From Ilumatobacter sp. (GTDB lineage Bacteria > Actinomycetota > Acidimicrobiia > Acidimicrobiales > Ilumatobacteraceae): a stretch of 64,000 bases of DNA. Both the position numbers and the translations under genes were made by a program. This document shows positions 54,225 through 63,143 of the stretch, piece after piece; the stretch's first letter is position 1; each line of letters starts with the position of its first letter. The stretch spans positions 8,931 through 72,930 of the forward strand of contig JABJAB010000019.1 of assembly GCA_018666235.1 (NCBI GenBank), read 5' to 3'. The notes under the pieces were generated by a model. That model was given only the letters and a program-made list of their open reading frames with translations, had not been told where the DNA came from and did no database searches.

Positions 54225-54248
54225 AGACCCGGATGGGGATCCGGGTCT
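54225..54248 (-). terminator. hairpin with minus-strand T-rich tail upstream of the acyltransferase fusion gene
   Basis: AGACCCGGAT and ATCCGGGTCT form a perfect 10-bp stem with a GGGG loop (plus-strand reading). On the minus strand it is followed by TTTCCCATTTTTC. It sits upstream of the predicted promoter of the HAD-acyltransferase gene, so it would stop transcripts coming from the 54250-54411 region, where no minus-strand gene is evident. Confidence 0.5.
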
Positions 54249-54387
54249 CTCAACCTGGGAATGTCCGCTGTTGGGGGAACAGTTGTGGACTTCCCGACGA
54301 GTGGAACAATGGGGGGTGTTCTCACGTCGACTGTGTTACTTGTGAAAGTATGCACATGCGGAACGTGATCTGCCAAGAAGATAACTG

Positions 54388-54402
54388 AGATATCTGATAT
54401 CT
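54388..54402 (+). promoter_or_regulatory. palindromic operator overlapping the lysR -10 box
   Basis: AGATATC-T-GATATCT is a perfect 7-bp inverted repeat. It overlaps TATCTT (54398-54403), which lies 8 nt before the LysR ATG and fits a leaderless -10 box. LysR regulators often bind A/T-rich dyads of this kind near their own promoter. Confidence 0.5.
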
Positions 54403-54411
54403 TTTTTTGCG

Positions 54412-55350
54412 ATGGATGTCCGGCAGTTATCTACCTTGGTCGCTGTTGCTGACCATGGCACGTTCTCGGCGGCTGCGCGAGCGCTCTTCACCGTGCAATC
54501 CAACGTCTCCGCGCACATCGCTCGCCTCGAGAAGGAACTCGGGGTCACGCTGGTCGATCGACAACACGGCAAACTCACCGACGAGGGGGCTCGCGTTGTC
54601 GAACGCGCACGGCGCGTCCTCAACGAAGTTGATGACATTGTGGCCGACGTCGCGAGTCGCGACGCCGACATCTCCGGCCAGACGCGCCTCGGCGTCATCG
54701 GTACGACTGCGCGCTGGCTGGTGCCCCAGATGCTCGGTCGGCTCGGCACCGAGCACCCTGGCGTCCGCACCGTCATTCAAGAAGGCGCGACCTCGACGCT
54801 CATTCCCAACGTGCTGTCCGGTCACCTCAACGCAGCGCTCGTCCACCTCCCGATCGACGACCCAGAATTGGTCATCGAGCCGCTCTTCGCTGAGGACCTG
54901 TTCCTGCTCGCCAGTTCAAGCCACCCCCTCGCCGCGCACGAGACCATTCCGCTTCGCGACCTTGATCAGGTCCCGCTGCTGCTCCCCCCGATGGGTTCAG
55001 CGCTCCGCAAGGTGCTCGAACGCGCTGCGGCGGCGGCGGACATCACCTTGCGCGCCCAGGCGGAAATCGACGGCGTGCGTCTCCTGGCTTCGCTTGCCTT
55101 CGACGGCTTCGGCGCTGCCGTCGTCCCCGCCACGGCGGTGCCCAATTGGCTCACCGGAGCGTTTCGAATGATCAGCGTGCCCGAACTCCCGCGGCGTGTC
55201 GTCGCTTTTGTCAGGCGCCGCCGGCCGGGGCCCAACGCGCCGACGCAGGCCACCCTCGAGGTGCTTCAGGCACTCATTGCAGAACGCGGGCACCTGCAAG
55301 CCGGCGTCCATCCCGGCACCAGCGCAATCAATCCCCTCCGGACCGATTGA
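54412..55350 (+). CDS. LysR-family transcriptional regulator
   Basis: This 312-residue regulator has the LysR winged helix at the N-terminus (VRQLSTLVAVADHGTFSAAA and VSAHIARLEKELGVTLVDRQ, residues 2-60). A type 2 periplasmic-binding-like effector domain follows, starting near GQTRLGVIGT at residue 88. The effector is unknown. It lies 81 nt upstream of an acyl-CoA carboxylase-type gene on the same strand and is divergent from the acyltransferase fusion, so lipid metabolism is a reasonable target. A palindrome at its promoter suggests autoregulation. Confidence 0.92.
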   Translation: MDVRQLSTLVAVADHGTFSAAARALFTVQSNVSAHIARLEKELGVTLVDRQHGKLTDEGARVVERARRVLNEVDDIVADVASRDADISGQTRLGVIGTTARWLVPQMLGRLGTEHPGVRTVIQEGATSTLIPNVLSGHLNAALVHLPIDDPELVIEPLFAEDLFLLASSSHPLAAHETIPLRDLDQVPLLLPPMGSALRKVLERAAAAADITLRAQAEIDGVRLLASLAFDGFGAAVVPATAVPNWLTGAFRMISVPELPRRVVAFVRRRRPGPNAPTQATLEVLQALIAERGHLQAGVHPGTSAINPLRTD

Positions 55351-55431
55351 ACACCTCCGACACCTCACTGCCGAAACTCTTCGGGTACAGCAGGTGAGCC
55401 GCTGCAGCTCTAAGCTGTACTGTCGAGGACA

Positions 55432-56796
55432 ATGACGACGGCACCTCTGCAGGACTCGACGTTCGCGCTCTCACGACTCCTGCCATCGAAGGCACACGCC
55501 GACGTCCGCGAGTTCGGCGAACGCACCGTGGTGTGGGTTGAGTTCGAGGACTCTGACGAACTCATCCGTCTCACCTCGGGAACCTCGTCGCTCCTTGCGG
55601 TATCAATCGACACTGCGCTCGATCAACGCATTCCCCTGGTGATCATGATGTCGTGCGCCGGCGCCGACATTGTCGAGGGCATCGCAGCGCTGCACGGCTG
55701 GGGTCTCGTGGCTGCTGCACTCACGCGCTGCTCAGGCGTCATCCCGACGGCGATCATCGTCGACGGACCAGCCGTGTCCGGACCCGCACTCCTGTTGGGA
55801 ATTGCCGACATTGCCGTCATGACCGCTGACAGCTACGCGTTCGTGCAGGGTCCCACCATGGTCGAGCAGTTCACCGGTGTCGGAATCGACATCGACGAAC
55901 TCGGCGGTGCGGCCAACCATGCGCGTTACACCGGCGTGCCATCCGCCGTCGTCCCAGACCGGGCCGCGGCACTTGAGACGGTGGAAACGATTTTGTCGTA
56001 CCTGCCGAACCATGTCGACGAAGAACCCCCTCGCTGGCCGAACGACGACCCACCGGATCGACGCTGCCCCGAGGCTGGCGAGCAGATTCCGGAATCGTCG
56101 ACGGGTAGCTACGACGTCCGTCAGGTCGCCGCTGCAATCGCTGACGAAGACTCGCTGTTCGAGCTGCGCGATCGGTGGGCGGCCAACGTCGTCACCGCCT
56201 TCGCCACCATCGACGGTCGACCTGTCGGCATCGTGGCCAACCAGCCCATCTCGCTGGCTGGCACGCTCGACATTCCGGCGTCGCAGAAGTCGGCACGATT
56301 CGTCGCGTTCTGTGATGCCTTCAACGTGCCGATCATCACGCTGGTCGACACCCCCGGTTTTTACCCCGGCAAGGACCTCGAGTGGCGGGGCATGATCCGT
56401 CATGGCGCCCAGCTCGTGTACGCGTACGCCAGAGCCACGGTTCCTCGCATCTGCGTCATCTTGCGCAAGAGCTACGGCGGCGCCTACATCGTGATGGATT
56501 CCAAGACGATGGGTAACGACCTCTGCCTGGCATGGCCGTGGGCAGAGATCGCCGTGATGGGTGCCGGACAGGCTGCAGCGATTCTCGCCCGCCGCTCGAC
56601 ACCCGAAGAGAAGGCGGAGTTCGAACGGGACTACGCCGATCGCCTCCTCAACCCCTACGTCGCCGCCGAGCGTGGCTTCATTGACGCCGTCATTGATCCC
56701 GCCGACACGCGCGCCGAGATCTCGGCAGCACTCGCCGTGTTGGAAGACAAACGCGAAATGATCGTCGAACGCAAGCACGGCAACACGCCGCTCTAG
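55432..56796 (+). CDS. acyl-CoA carboxylase carboxyltransferase-type subunit
   Basis: This 454-residue protein has two crotonase-fold halves, as in the beta subunits of acetyl/propionyl-CoA carboxylases. Visible marks are SCAGADIVEGIAAL and VDGPAVSGPALLLGIAD in the first half, and RPVGIVANQPISLAGTLD, TLVDTPGFYPG, and RKSYGGAYIVMDSK in the second. It transfers CO2 from carboxybiotin to an acyl-CoA. At 454 residues it is shorter than typical subunits (about 510-540), mostly in the N-terminal half. A TACTGT box 8 nt before the ATG suggests leaderless transcription. No biotin-carrying subunit is nearby. Confidence 0.85.
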   Translation: MTTAPLQDSTFALSRLLPSKAHADVREFGERTVVWVEFEDSDELIRLTSGTSSLLAVSIDTALDQRIPLVIMMSCAGADIVEGIAALHGWGLVAAALTRCSGVIPTAIIVDGPAVSGPALLLGIADIAVMTADSYAFVQGPTMVEQFTGVGIDIDELGGAANHARYTGVPSAVVPDRAAALETVETILSYLPNHVDEEPPRWPNDDPPDRRCPEAGEQIPESSTGSYDVRQVAAAIADEDSLFELRDRWAANVVTAFATIDGRPVGIVANQPISLAGTLDIPASQKSARFVAFCDAFNVPIITLVDTPGFYPGKDLEWRGMIRHGAQLVYAYARATVPRICVILRKSYGGAYIVMDSKTMGNDLCLAWPWAEIAVMGAGQAAAILARRSTPEEKAEFERDYADRLLNPYVAAERGFIDAVIDPADTRAEISAALAVLEDKREMIVERKHGNTPL

Positions 56797-56834
56797 CGCG
56801 CCGAGCTGGAACGGCCGCGTGCCAAGATCAGACG

Positions 56835-57164
56835 ATGCCCGCATATCTGATCGCAGATACCGATGTTCACGACCCTGCCGGCTACGAGCAGTACAAGGCG
56901 TTGGCCCGCCCCATCGCCGAGAAGTTCGGTGGTGAGTACCTCGCACGCGGAGGTGAGCTGCGCGTCGATGACGACGATCTCTGGTCGCCGACTCGGATCG
57001 TGATCATCTCGTTTCCCGACTTGGCATCAGCACACGCCTTTGTCGACAGCGACGAGTACGCGCCCGTCAAAGAGATGCGCCGAAAGTATTCGAAGTCGAC
57101 CATTGTCATCGTCGACGACACGATGCCCGTCCCATTGCGCCAGTCGGACGAGTCAGGCACGTAG
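56835..57164 (+). CDS. DUF1330-family protein
   Basis: This 109-residue protein has the family features AYLIADTDVHDPAGYEQYKA at the N-terminus, GGEYLARGGEL near residue 35, and VIISFPDLASAHAFVDSDEY near residue 60. DUF1330 proteins form a small ferredoxin-like dimer of unknown function. It follows the carboxyltransferase gene by 38 nt and may be cotranscribed with it. The 255 nt up to the citrate synthase gene hold no feature I can support other than that gene's ribosome binding site. Confidence 0.88.
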   Translation: MPAYLIADTDVHDPAGYEQYKALARPIAEKFGGEYLARGGELRVDDDDLWSPTRIVIISFPDLASAHAFVDSDEYAPVKEMRRKYSKSTIVIVDDTMPVPLRQSDESGT

Positions 57165-57419
57165 CCCGCAGCGTCGGTGGTTTCTCTCAACGGTAATCAT
57201 CCGACAATTTTGCGCATCACCAGACGCCCAGATGCATTTGATCTGGTCCGGCGAATGGGGCTGATCTGCGACCTCTGCAGGTGCGAGCTCCGCCAACAAG
57301 TGCGCAACGTTCTCACACGGGTTGGAGCACTCGCCCCGACCGCGAGTATCTTGATGCGTTCGGGCGGGGCGAACCTCTGACCGACAGTTCATCATCGTTC
57401 GAGCCCGGAGGAAGCCACA

Positions 57420-58685
57420 GTGCCCGAAACCATCACCATTACCGACGACCGCACCGGCAAGACCGTCACGGTCCCCATCGAGGGCGGTGTCTTCCCGTCA
57501 TCGGCTTTGCGTGAGTTGGACCCGACCTTGTACTGCTACGACCCGGCGTACTTGTCCACGGCATCGACCAAGTCCTCGATCACCTACCTGGACGGCGCCA
57601 ACGGAATCCTCCGGTACGGCGGCTATCCGATCGAGCAGCTGGCCGAAAAGTCCACGTACCTCGAAGTGGCGTACCTGCTCCTCAACGGTGATTTGCCGAA
57701 CGAGACGCAGCTCACCGAATGGACGCACGACGTCACCCACCACACGTTCATCCACGAGAACATGCGCAAGAAGTTCGCTGAGGGCTTCCACTATGACGCC
57801 CATCCCATGGGCATGTTCGTGTCAGCAATCGCTGCGCTCGGCACCTTCTACACCGGCTCCAAGGACGTCGACGATCCCGCACAGCGCAACATCCAGATTC
57901 GCCGGCTCATTGCGAAGAGCCCGACCATCGCGGCGATGTGTTACAAGTTCTCCGTTGGCCTGCCCTACAACCAGCCGAGCAACGAGCTGTCCTACGCCGC
58001 CAACTTCTTGAACATGATGTGGAAGATCGGCGACTACGAGGTCGACCCGATTCTCGAGCGGGCGATGGATGTGTTGTTCATCCTCCACGCCGACCACGAG
58101 CAGAACTGTGGCACCACCGCAATGCGCGTCATCGGCTCCAGCCATGCTGATCCGTACTCGTCAGCTGCAGGCGCAGCCTCGGCGCTCTACGGACCGCTGC
58201 ACGGTGGCGCCAACGAGGCCGTCGTTCGGATGCTCACCGAAATCGGCTCCATCGACAACGTTCCTGCATTCCTCGAGTCGGTCAAGAACGGCGAAGGCCG
58301 GCTCATGGGCTTCGGTCACCGGGTCTACAAGAACTTCGACCCCAGGGCGACGATCATCAAGGAGACCGCCTACAAGGTCTTCGAGGTCACTGGCAAGAAC
58401 CCGCTGCTCGACGTTGCGCTCAAGCTCGAAGAGGCGGCTCTCGCTGACCCGTACTTCGTCGACCGCAAGCTCTACCCGAATGTCGACTTCTACTCCGGTC
58501 TGATCTACCAGGCCATGGGCTTCCCCACGTCGATGTTCACCGTGCTGTTCGCGATCCCCCGCATGGTCGGCTGGCTCGCTCACTGGCAGGAGCTGCTCAA
58601 CGACCCGGCCCAGAAGATCAGCCGTCCCCGCCAGTGGTACGACGGCCCCGGCGAGCGCAACTACATCGACCTCGCCAACCGCTGA
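57420..58685 (+). CDS. gltA: citrate synthase
   Basis: This enzyme condenses acetyl-CoA with oxaloacetate at the entry to the citric acid cycle. The 421-residue protein shows ILRYGGYPIEQLAEKSTYLE near residue 63, the catalytic His in LHADHEQNCGTTAMRVI near residue 220, the second His in GPLHGGANEAVV near residue 260, GFGHRVYKNFDPRA near residue 298, and the catalytic Asp in NVDFYSGL near residue 355. The start is GTG at 57420, with GGAGG 9-13 nt upstream. It converges with isocitrate dehydrogenase across a shared terminator. Confidence 0.96.
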   Translation: MPETITITDDRTGKTVTVPIEGGVFPSSALRELDPTLYCYDPAYLSTASTKSSITYLDGANGILRYGGYPIEQLAEKSTYLEVAYLLLNGDLPNETQLTEWTHDVTHHTFIHENMRKKFAEGFHYDAHPMGMFVSAIAALGTFYTGSKDVDDPAQRNIQIRRLIAKSPTIAAMCYKFSVGLPYNQPSNELSYAANFLNMMWKIGDYEVDPILERAMDVLFILHADHEQNCGTTAMRVIGSSHADPYSSAAGAASALYGPLHGGANEAVVRMLTEIGSIDNVPAFLESVKNGEGRLMGFGHRVYKNFDPRATIIKETAYKVFEVTGKNPLLDVALKLEEAALADPYFVDRKLYPNVDFYSGLIYQAMGFPTSMFTVLFAIPRMVGWLAHWQELLNDPAQKISRPRQWYDGPGERNYIDLANR

Positions 58686-58717
58686 CCTCAGCGCCGACGA
58701 ACAGTACGCAAGCAACA

Positions 58718-58773
58718 CGTTGCGCCGACGAATGCCCTCACAATCGGGGGTGTTCGTCGGCGCAACGCTTTTT
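58718..58773 (+). terminator. long hairpin terminator between gltA and icd
   Basis: 58718-58732 pairs perfectly with 58753-58767 (15 bp), closed further by inner C/G pairs, and is followed by TTTTT at 58769-58773 on the plus strand. It ends the citrate synthase transcript and, as a hairpin, probably also limits read-through of icd from the other side. Confidence 0.88.
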
Positions 58774-58786
58774 CAGGGTCTGGTAA

Positions 58787-61024
58787 TCAGAGGGTCGCGA
58801 GGACCGTGTTGAACGTCTGGCTGGGGCGCATGATGGCGCTGGCCTTGACTGCGTCGGGGTAGTAGTAGCCGCCGATGTCTGCCGGGCTGCCCTGGACTGC
58901 GCAGAGCTCGTCAACGATCTGCTGCTCGTTGGCGGCAAGCTCCGCCGCGATGGGAGCGAACTTCGCAGCAAGCGCTGGGTCGTCGGTCTGCCCTGCCAGC
59001 GCTTGGGCCCAGTAGAGCGCGATGTAGAAGTGGCTGCCGCGGTTGTCCAGGCTGCCGAGACGACGTGCCGGTGACTTGCCGTTCTGCAGCAACTGTCCTG
59101 TGGCCGCATCGAGTGTCTCGCCCAAGATCTTCGCGGTCTGGTTCCCGGTGACCTCTGCGAGATGCTCGAACGACACCGCGATCGCCAAGAACTCACCGAG
59201 GGAGTCCCAGCGGAGGTAGTTCTCCTTGACCAACTGTTGAACGTGCTTGGGGGCCGAGCCGCCTGCGCCGGTCTCGAAGAGTCCTCCACCGTTGAGAAGC
59301 GGGACGACCGACAGCATTTTGGCGCTCGTGCCGAGCTCGAGAATCGGAAACAGGTCGGTGTTGTAGTCACGCAACACGTTGCCCGTGACCGAGATCGTGT
59401 CTTCGCCGGCGCGCATGCGGTCGATTGAGTACTTCGTGGCATCGACCGGCGACATGATCTCGATGGTCAAACCACTGGTGTCCCCCACCAGATCACGGTC
59501 CTGCAGATACTCGTTGACCTTGGTGATCAACTGGGCGTCATGGGCACGGTTCGCGTCGAGCCAGAACACAGCCGGAACACCGGTGGCGCGAGCACGACTC
59601 ACCGCGAGGCGGACCCAGTCGCGGATCGGCTCGTCCTTGACCTGGCAGGCACGAAAGATGTCACCCTCAGCCACTGCGTGTTCCATCACGGTGCTGCCGG
59701 ACAACACATCAACAACGCGGATCGTGCCGGCCGAGGGCGCTTCGAAGGTCTTGTCGTGACTGCCGTACTCTTCTGCCTTCTGCGCCATGAGCCCCACATT
59801 GGGAACGGTGCCCATCGTGGTCGGGTCGTAGGCGCCATTTGCGATGCAATCATCGATAACTACCTGGTAGATCCCTGCATAGCTACTGTCGGGGATCGTT
59901 GCCTTGACGTCTTGCTGGTCGCCTGCGGCGTTCCACATCTGACCCGATGTCCGAATCATGGCAGGCATCGAGGCATCGACGATGACGTCGCTCGGCACGT
60001 GCAGGTTGGTGATGCCGTTGTCTGAGTCGACCATGGCGAGGTCAGGACCGTTCTCGATCGCCGCAGCGATGTCGGCCTCGATCTGGGCCTGCTTGTCGGC
60101 GGGCAGGTTCGACAGCGAAGAGATGACATTGCCAAGACCGTTGTTCGGGTTGGCGCCCGCTGCCGCGAGCGCGTCGCCGTGCTCGGCAAACACATCGGAG
60201 AAGTACGCACGGACTGCGTGGCCGAAGATGATGGGGTCCGAGACCTTCATCATCGTCGCCTTCAGGTGGAGCGAGAACAACACGTCCTTTGCCTTCGCAT
60301 CTGCGATTTGGTCAGCGAGAAACGCACGCAGCGCGTCGACACTCATCACGGTGGAGTCAATGACTTCGTCGGCCAGCACCGGAATCGATTCCTTCAGGAT
60401 CGACACCGAGCCGTCCGCAGCCACGTGCTCAATACGCAGCGTTCCGGCTTCGGACACCGTGACAGACTGTTCGTTGTGGGCAAAGTCGCCGCTCGACATC
60501 GTGGACACGTGGCTCTTGGAGTCACTTGACCAGGCGCCCATGGAGTGCGGGTTGGCCTGCGCGTAGTCCTTGACCGCCTTTGGTGCGCGACGGTCGGAGT
60601 TGCCCTGGCGGAGGACCGGATTGACCGCCGAGCCCATTGCCGTGCCGTAGGCGGCCTTGGTCGCCTGCTCGTCGTCGGTCTGGGCATCATCGGGATACTC
60701 CGGCAGGTCGTATCCCTGCGCCTGGAGTTCAGCGATAGCGGCTTTCAGCTGGGGCACAGAGGCCGAGATGTTCGGCAGCTTGATGATGTTTGCTTCAGGC
60801 GTCAGTGCCATCTCACCGAGTTCGGCCAACGCATCGGGAACGCGTTGCGCATCGGTCATCCGTTCCGGAAAGGCAGCCAGGATTCGCGCGGCGAGGGAGA
60901 TGTCACGTGTCTCGACGCCAACATTTGCGGCACCAGCAAACGCCTCGATCACCGGCAGCAGCGAGTACGTCGCAAGCGCCGGGGCTTCGTCCGTGAACGT
61001 GTAGATGATCTTCGAATTGCTCAA
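58787..61024 (-). CDS. icd: monomeric NADP-dependent isocitrate dehydrogenase
   Basis: This enzyme oxidatively decarboxylates isocitrate to 2-oxoglutarate. At 745 residues it is the large single-chain type (family length about 740), unrelated in length to the 400-residue dimeric enzyme. Marks are IIYTFTDEAPALATYSLLP at the start, NPVLRQGNSDRRAPKAVK near residue 133, MSSGDFAHNEQSVTV, LFSLHLKATMMKVSDPIIFG near residue 250, and LDNRGSHFYIALYWAQAL near the end. The start is TTG at 61024, with AAGGA about 10 nt upstream. Confidence 0.96.
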   Translation of the reverse strand: MSNSKIIYTFTDEAPALATYSLLPVIEAFAGAANVGVETRDISLAARILAAFPERMTDAQRVPDALAELGEMALTPEANIIKLPNISASVPQLKAAIAELQAQGYDLPEYPDDAQTDDEQATKAAYGTAMGSAVNPVLRQGNSDRRAPKAVKDYAQANPHSMGAWSSDSKSHVSTMSSGDFAHNEQSVTVSEAGTLRIEHVAADGSVSILKESIPVLADEVIDSTVMSVDALRAFLADQIADAKAKDVLFSLHLKATMMKVSDPIIFGHAVRAYFSDVFAEHGDALAAAGANPNNGLGNVISSLSNLPADKQAQIEADIAAAIENGPDLAMVDSDNGITNLHVPSDVIVDASMPAMIRTSGQMWNAAGDQQDVKATIPDSSYAGIYQVVIDDCIANGAYDPTTMGTVPNVGLMAQKAEEYGSHDKTFEAPSAGTIRVVDVLSGSTVMEHAVAEGDIFRACQVKDEPIRDWVRLAVSRARATGVPAVFWLDANRAHDAQLITKVNEYLQDRDLVGDTSGLTIEIMSPVDATKYSIDRMRAGEDTISVTGNVLRDYNTDLFPILELGTSAKMLSVVPLLNGGGLFETGAGGSAPKHVQQLVKENYLRWDSLGEFLAIAVSFEHLAEVTGNQTAKILGETLDAATGQLLQNGKSPARRLGSLDNRGSHFYIALYWAQALAGQTDDPALAAKFAPIAAELAANEQQIVDELCAVQGSPADIGGYYYPDAVKASAIMRPSQTFNTVLATL

Positions 61025-61226
61025 TGTGGGATCCTTCTTCGGGCAGCGACTGCAGGCAGCAGACGACTGGACACTTGTCTTTCACTTGTCTACCACGATT
61101 TTCACGCGCTTTCCCAGCCCGTCGTGAACGATTCGTCATCTCTACCGCCTCATCCACACCCCAACCGGGCACAAGCACCACGCTCGCTGAAGCGACGCGC
61201 CCGACGGGCATCTACGCTGCCCTCCA

Positions 61227-62336
61227 ATGGACTTCGACTGGACCTCGGAACAACTCGAACTGCGTGCACGCGCCCGCGAAGTGGCAGCCGGCGGTGTTGC
61301 CAAGTACGGGCGGCACAACGATTCGTGGATGAACGGCTATTCCAAGGAGTTCGCCAAGGAAATGGCCGAGAACGGCTGGATCGGCATGACCTGGCCCACC
61401 GCATTCGGCGGCGGCGGTCAGCCCGCAATCAACCGACTGATTGTCGGCGAAGAGATGATTGCCGCCGGCGCGCCGATCGCGTCAATGTGGTTCGCCGATC
61501 GGCAGATGGGCCCGTCGCTGATCACGTACGGAACAGCTGACCAGCAGGCTGAGTTCCTTCCGCCGATGCTGTCCGGTGAAGTCACCTGGTGTATCGGCAT
61601 GTCCGAGCCCGATTCAGGGTCAGACCTTGCCTCGCTCACCACAACAGCCGTGCGCGATGGCGACCACTTCGTCGTCAACGGTCAGAAGATCTGGACCAGC
61701 TTCGCCGCTGACGCTGACTACTGCTACCTCATCTGCCGGACCACCTCCGACGGGCCGCCGCACCGCGGCATCTCCGAGGTCATTGTCCCGATGGACACAC
61801 CCGGCATCGAGATCCGTCGCATCAAGGACATGACCACCAACGAGCACTTCTGCGAGGTGTTCTTCACCGACGCACGCGTGCCCGTCGAGAATCTCGTCGG
61901 CGTCGAGGGCGCTGCTTTCAAACAGACGATGACCCAGCTCGAGCATGAGCGCGGCGGCATCGATCGACTCGTGTCGAACAAGGCGCTCTTCGACATGGCG
62001 GTCGAGCGAGCCGACACGACCGATGCCAAGGTTCGCCAAGAGATCGCACAGCTCGAGATCGGGTACCGCCTCGGACGCATCTTGGTGACACGCGAGACGC
62101 TGCGCCAAGCGCCCAAGGGATTCTCCGCTGCAACCAAGTGCTTCTGCACCGAACACGAGCAGCGCGTCGCCGACTTCGTTGCACGCACATTCGGCGCCGA
62201 CGCGCTGTTGTGGGACGACGTGACGCAGGGCCTCGCCTACGGTCCCGGCTACACGATCATGGGCGGCACCTCGAACATCATGCGCAACATCTTGGGCGAG
62301 CGCGTGCTCGGCTTGCCTCGCGAACCGCGCAACTGA
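61227..62336 (+). CDS. acyl-CoA dehydrogenase
   Basis: This FAD enzyme introduces a double bond into an acyl-CoA. The 369-residue protein has the N-terminal helical domain with GWIGMTWPTAFGGGG near residue 50, the middle beta-domain with WCIGMSEPDSGSDLASLTT near residue 120 and GQKIWTSFAADADY, and the C-terminal domain with GPGYTIMGGTSNIMRNILGE. The usual glutamate base cannot be placed with confidence, so it may belong to the branched or steroid-type groups. A TACGCT box 8 nt before the ATG suggests a leaderless transcript. Confidence 0.9.
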   Translation: MDFDWTSEQLELRARAREVAAGGVAKYGRHNDSWMNGYSKEFAKEMAENGWIGMTWPTAFGGGGQPAINRLIVGEEMIAAGAPIASMWFADRQMGPSLITYGTADQQAEFLPPMLSGEVTWCIGMSEPDSGSDLASLTTTAVRDGDHFVVNGQKIWTSFAADADYCYLICRTTSDGPPHRGISEVIVPMDTPGIEIRRIKDMTTNEHFCEVFFTDARVPVENLVGVEGAAFKQTMTQLEHERGGIDRLVSNKALFDMAVERADTTDAKVRQEIAQLEIGYRLGRILVTRETLRQAPKGFSAATKCFCTEHEQRVADFVARTFGADALLWDDVTQGLAYGPGYTIMGGTSNIMRNILGERVLGLPREPRN

Positions 62337-62395
62337 CCTGGCCCCGCCGCTGCACACGCTGACGTCGGCGACACCGAACGAAACGGCGCCTGCGA

Positions 62396-63052
62396 TCAGG
62401 GCCGAATGGCGGTCCGCAACACGACCTCGCCCGAGGAACCCTGTCCGGGATCGTTCCCACCGGCCGCTTCTTCGAGGGTGATCGTGAAAAGTTCGATCCG
62501 ATCGAGTTCGACCCCCGCCCACAGCGTGACGTTGCTGCCCTCGTGGAACGTGCCCACCGGAAGCAGATCGCCATCGGCAGTGCGCACCCAGCCCTCATAG
62601 AACTTTCCATCATCGCGCCGCGGGAGTCCAGGTGCGTCAAGATCAATTCGCAGCCCGGAGTCGAATGACGTGACGTCGATGTTGCCTCCCACATCCGGCA
62701 CCAGCCCGGTCGAGGTGAGCTCAGCAGAGAACGCGTCGGTACCAATCTCGGCACCGCTGAGTGCACTGAGGACGATGATGCCGCCGAACAGGAACGTGAT
62801 CGCGGCCGCTGCGCCGACGAGCGCTGGGCGGAACCACGTACGACGAGGAGCAGCCCCGAGCGACACCGGGCTCGACACCGGGTCGGGGTCGTCTCCGAGG
62901 GTGGCTTCGCTGCGAACCGCAGCGACGACTCGATCACTGAGTCCGGATGGCGGCTCGACCCACGTCGATGCGTCAGCGAGCAACGCCACAATGTCGGCAT
63001 CGAGCACGCCGTCCAGATTGTCTGAGTTGTCGGAGTTGTTGCTGTCGTTCAT
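62396..63052 (-). CDS. anti-sigma factor, RskA-like
   Basis: This 218-residue protein has a cytoplasmic N-terminus (about 75 residues), one transmembrane helix (about residues 77-100) and an extracytoplasmic domain. That domain contains the phrase FYEGWVRTADGDLLPVGTFH, typical of RskA-like anti-sigma-K C-terminal domains. No HxxxCxxC zinc motif is seen in the N-terminus. It lies 91 nt downstream of the ECF sigma gene on the same strand and should hold that factor at the membrane until a signal triggers release. Confidence 0.8.
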   Translation of the reverse strand: MNDSNNSDNSDNLDGVLDADIVALLADASTWVEPPSGLSDRVVAAVRSEATLGDDPDPVSSPVSLGAAPRRTWFRPALVGAAAAITFLFGGIIVLSALSGAEIGTDAFSAELTSTGLVPDVGGNIDVTSFDSGLRIDLDAPGLPRRDDGKFYEGWVRTADGDLLPVGTFHEGSNVTLWAGVELDRIELFTITLEEAAGGNDPGQGSSGEVVLRTAIRP

Positions 63053-63143
63053 CGCCCTGCCCGGTTCCGGAGCGTCATGTCCTGATCATCGCTACGTCGC
63101 GAATCGCCAAACGGTTCGGGGTGTCGATCTGCTGCATGCCGCA

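Noticed and set aside
54182..54376. 64-codon minus-strand frame upstream of the acyltransferase fusion gene
   Set aside because: Pro/His-rich, crosses the hairpin at 54225-54248, and has no recognisable features.
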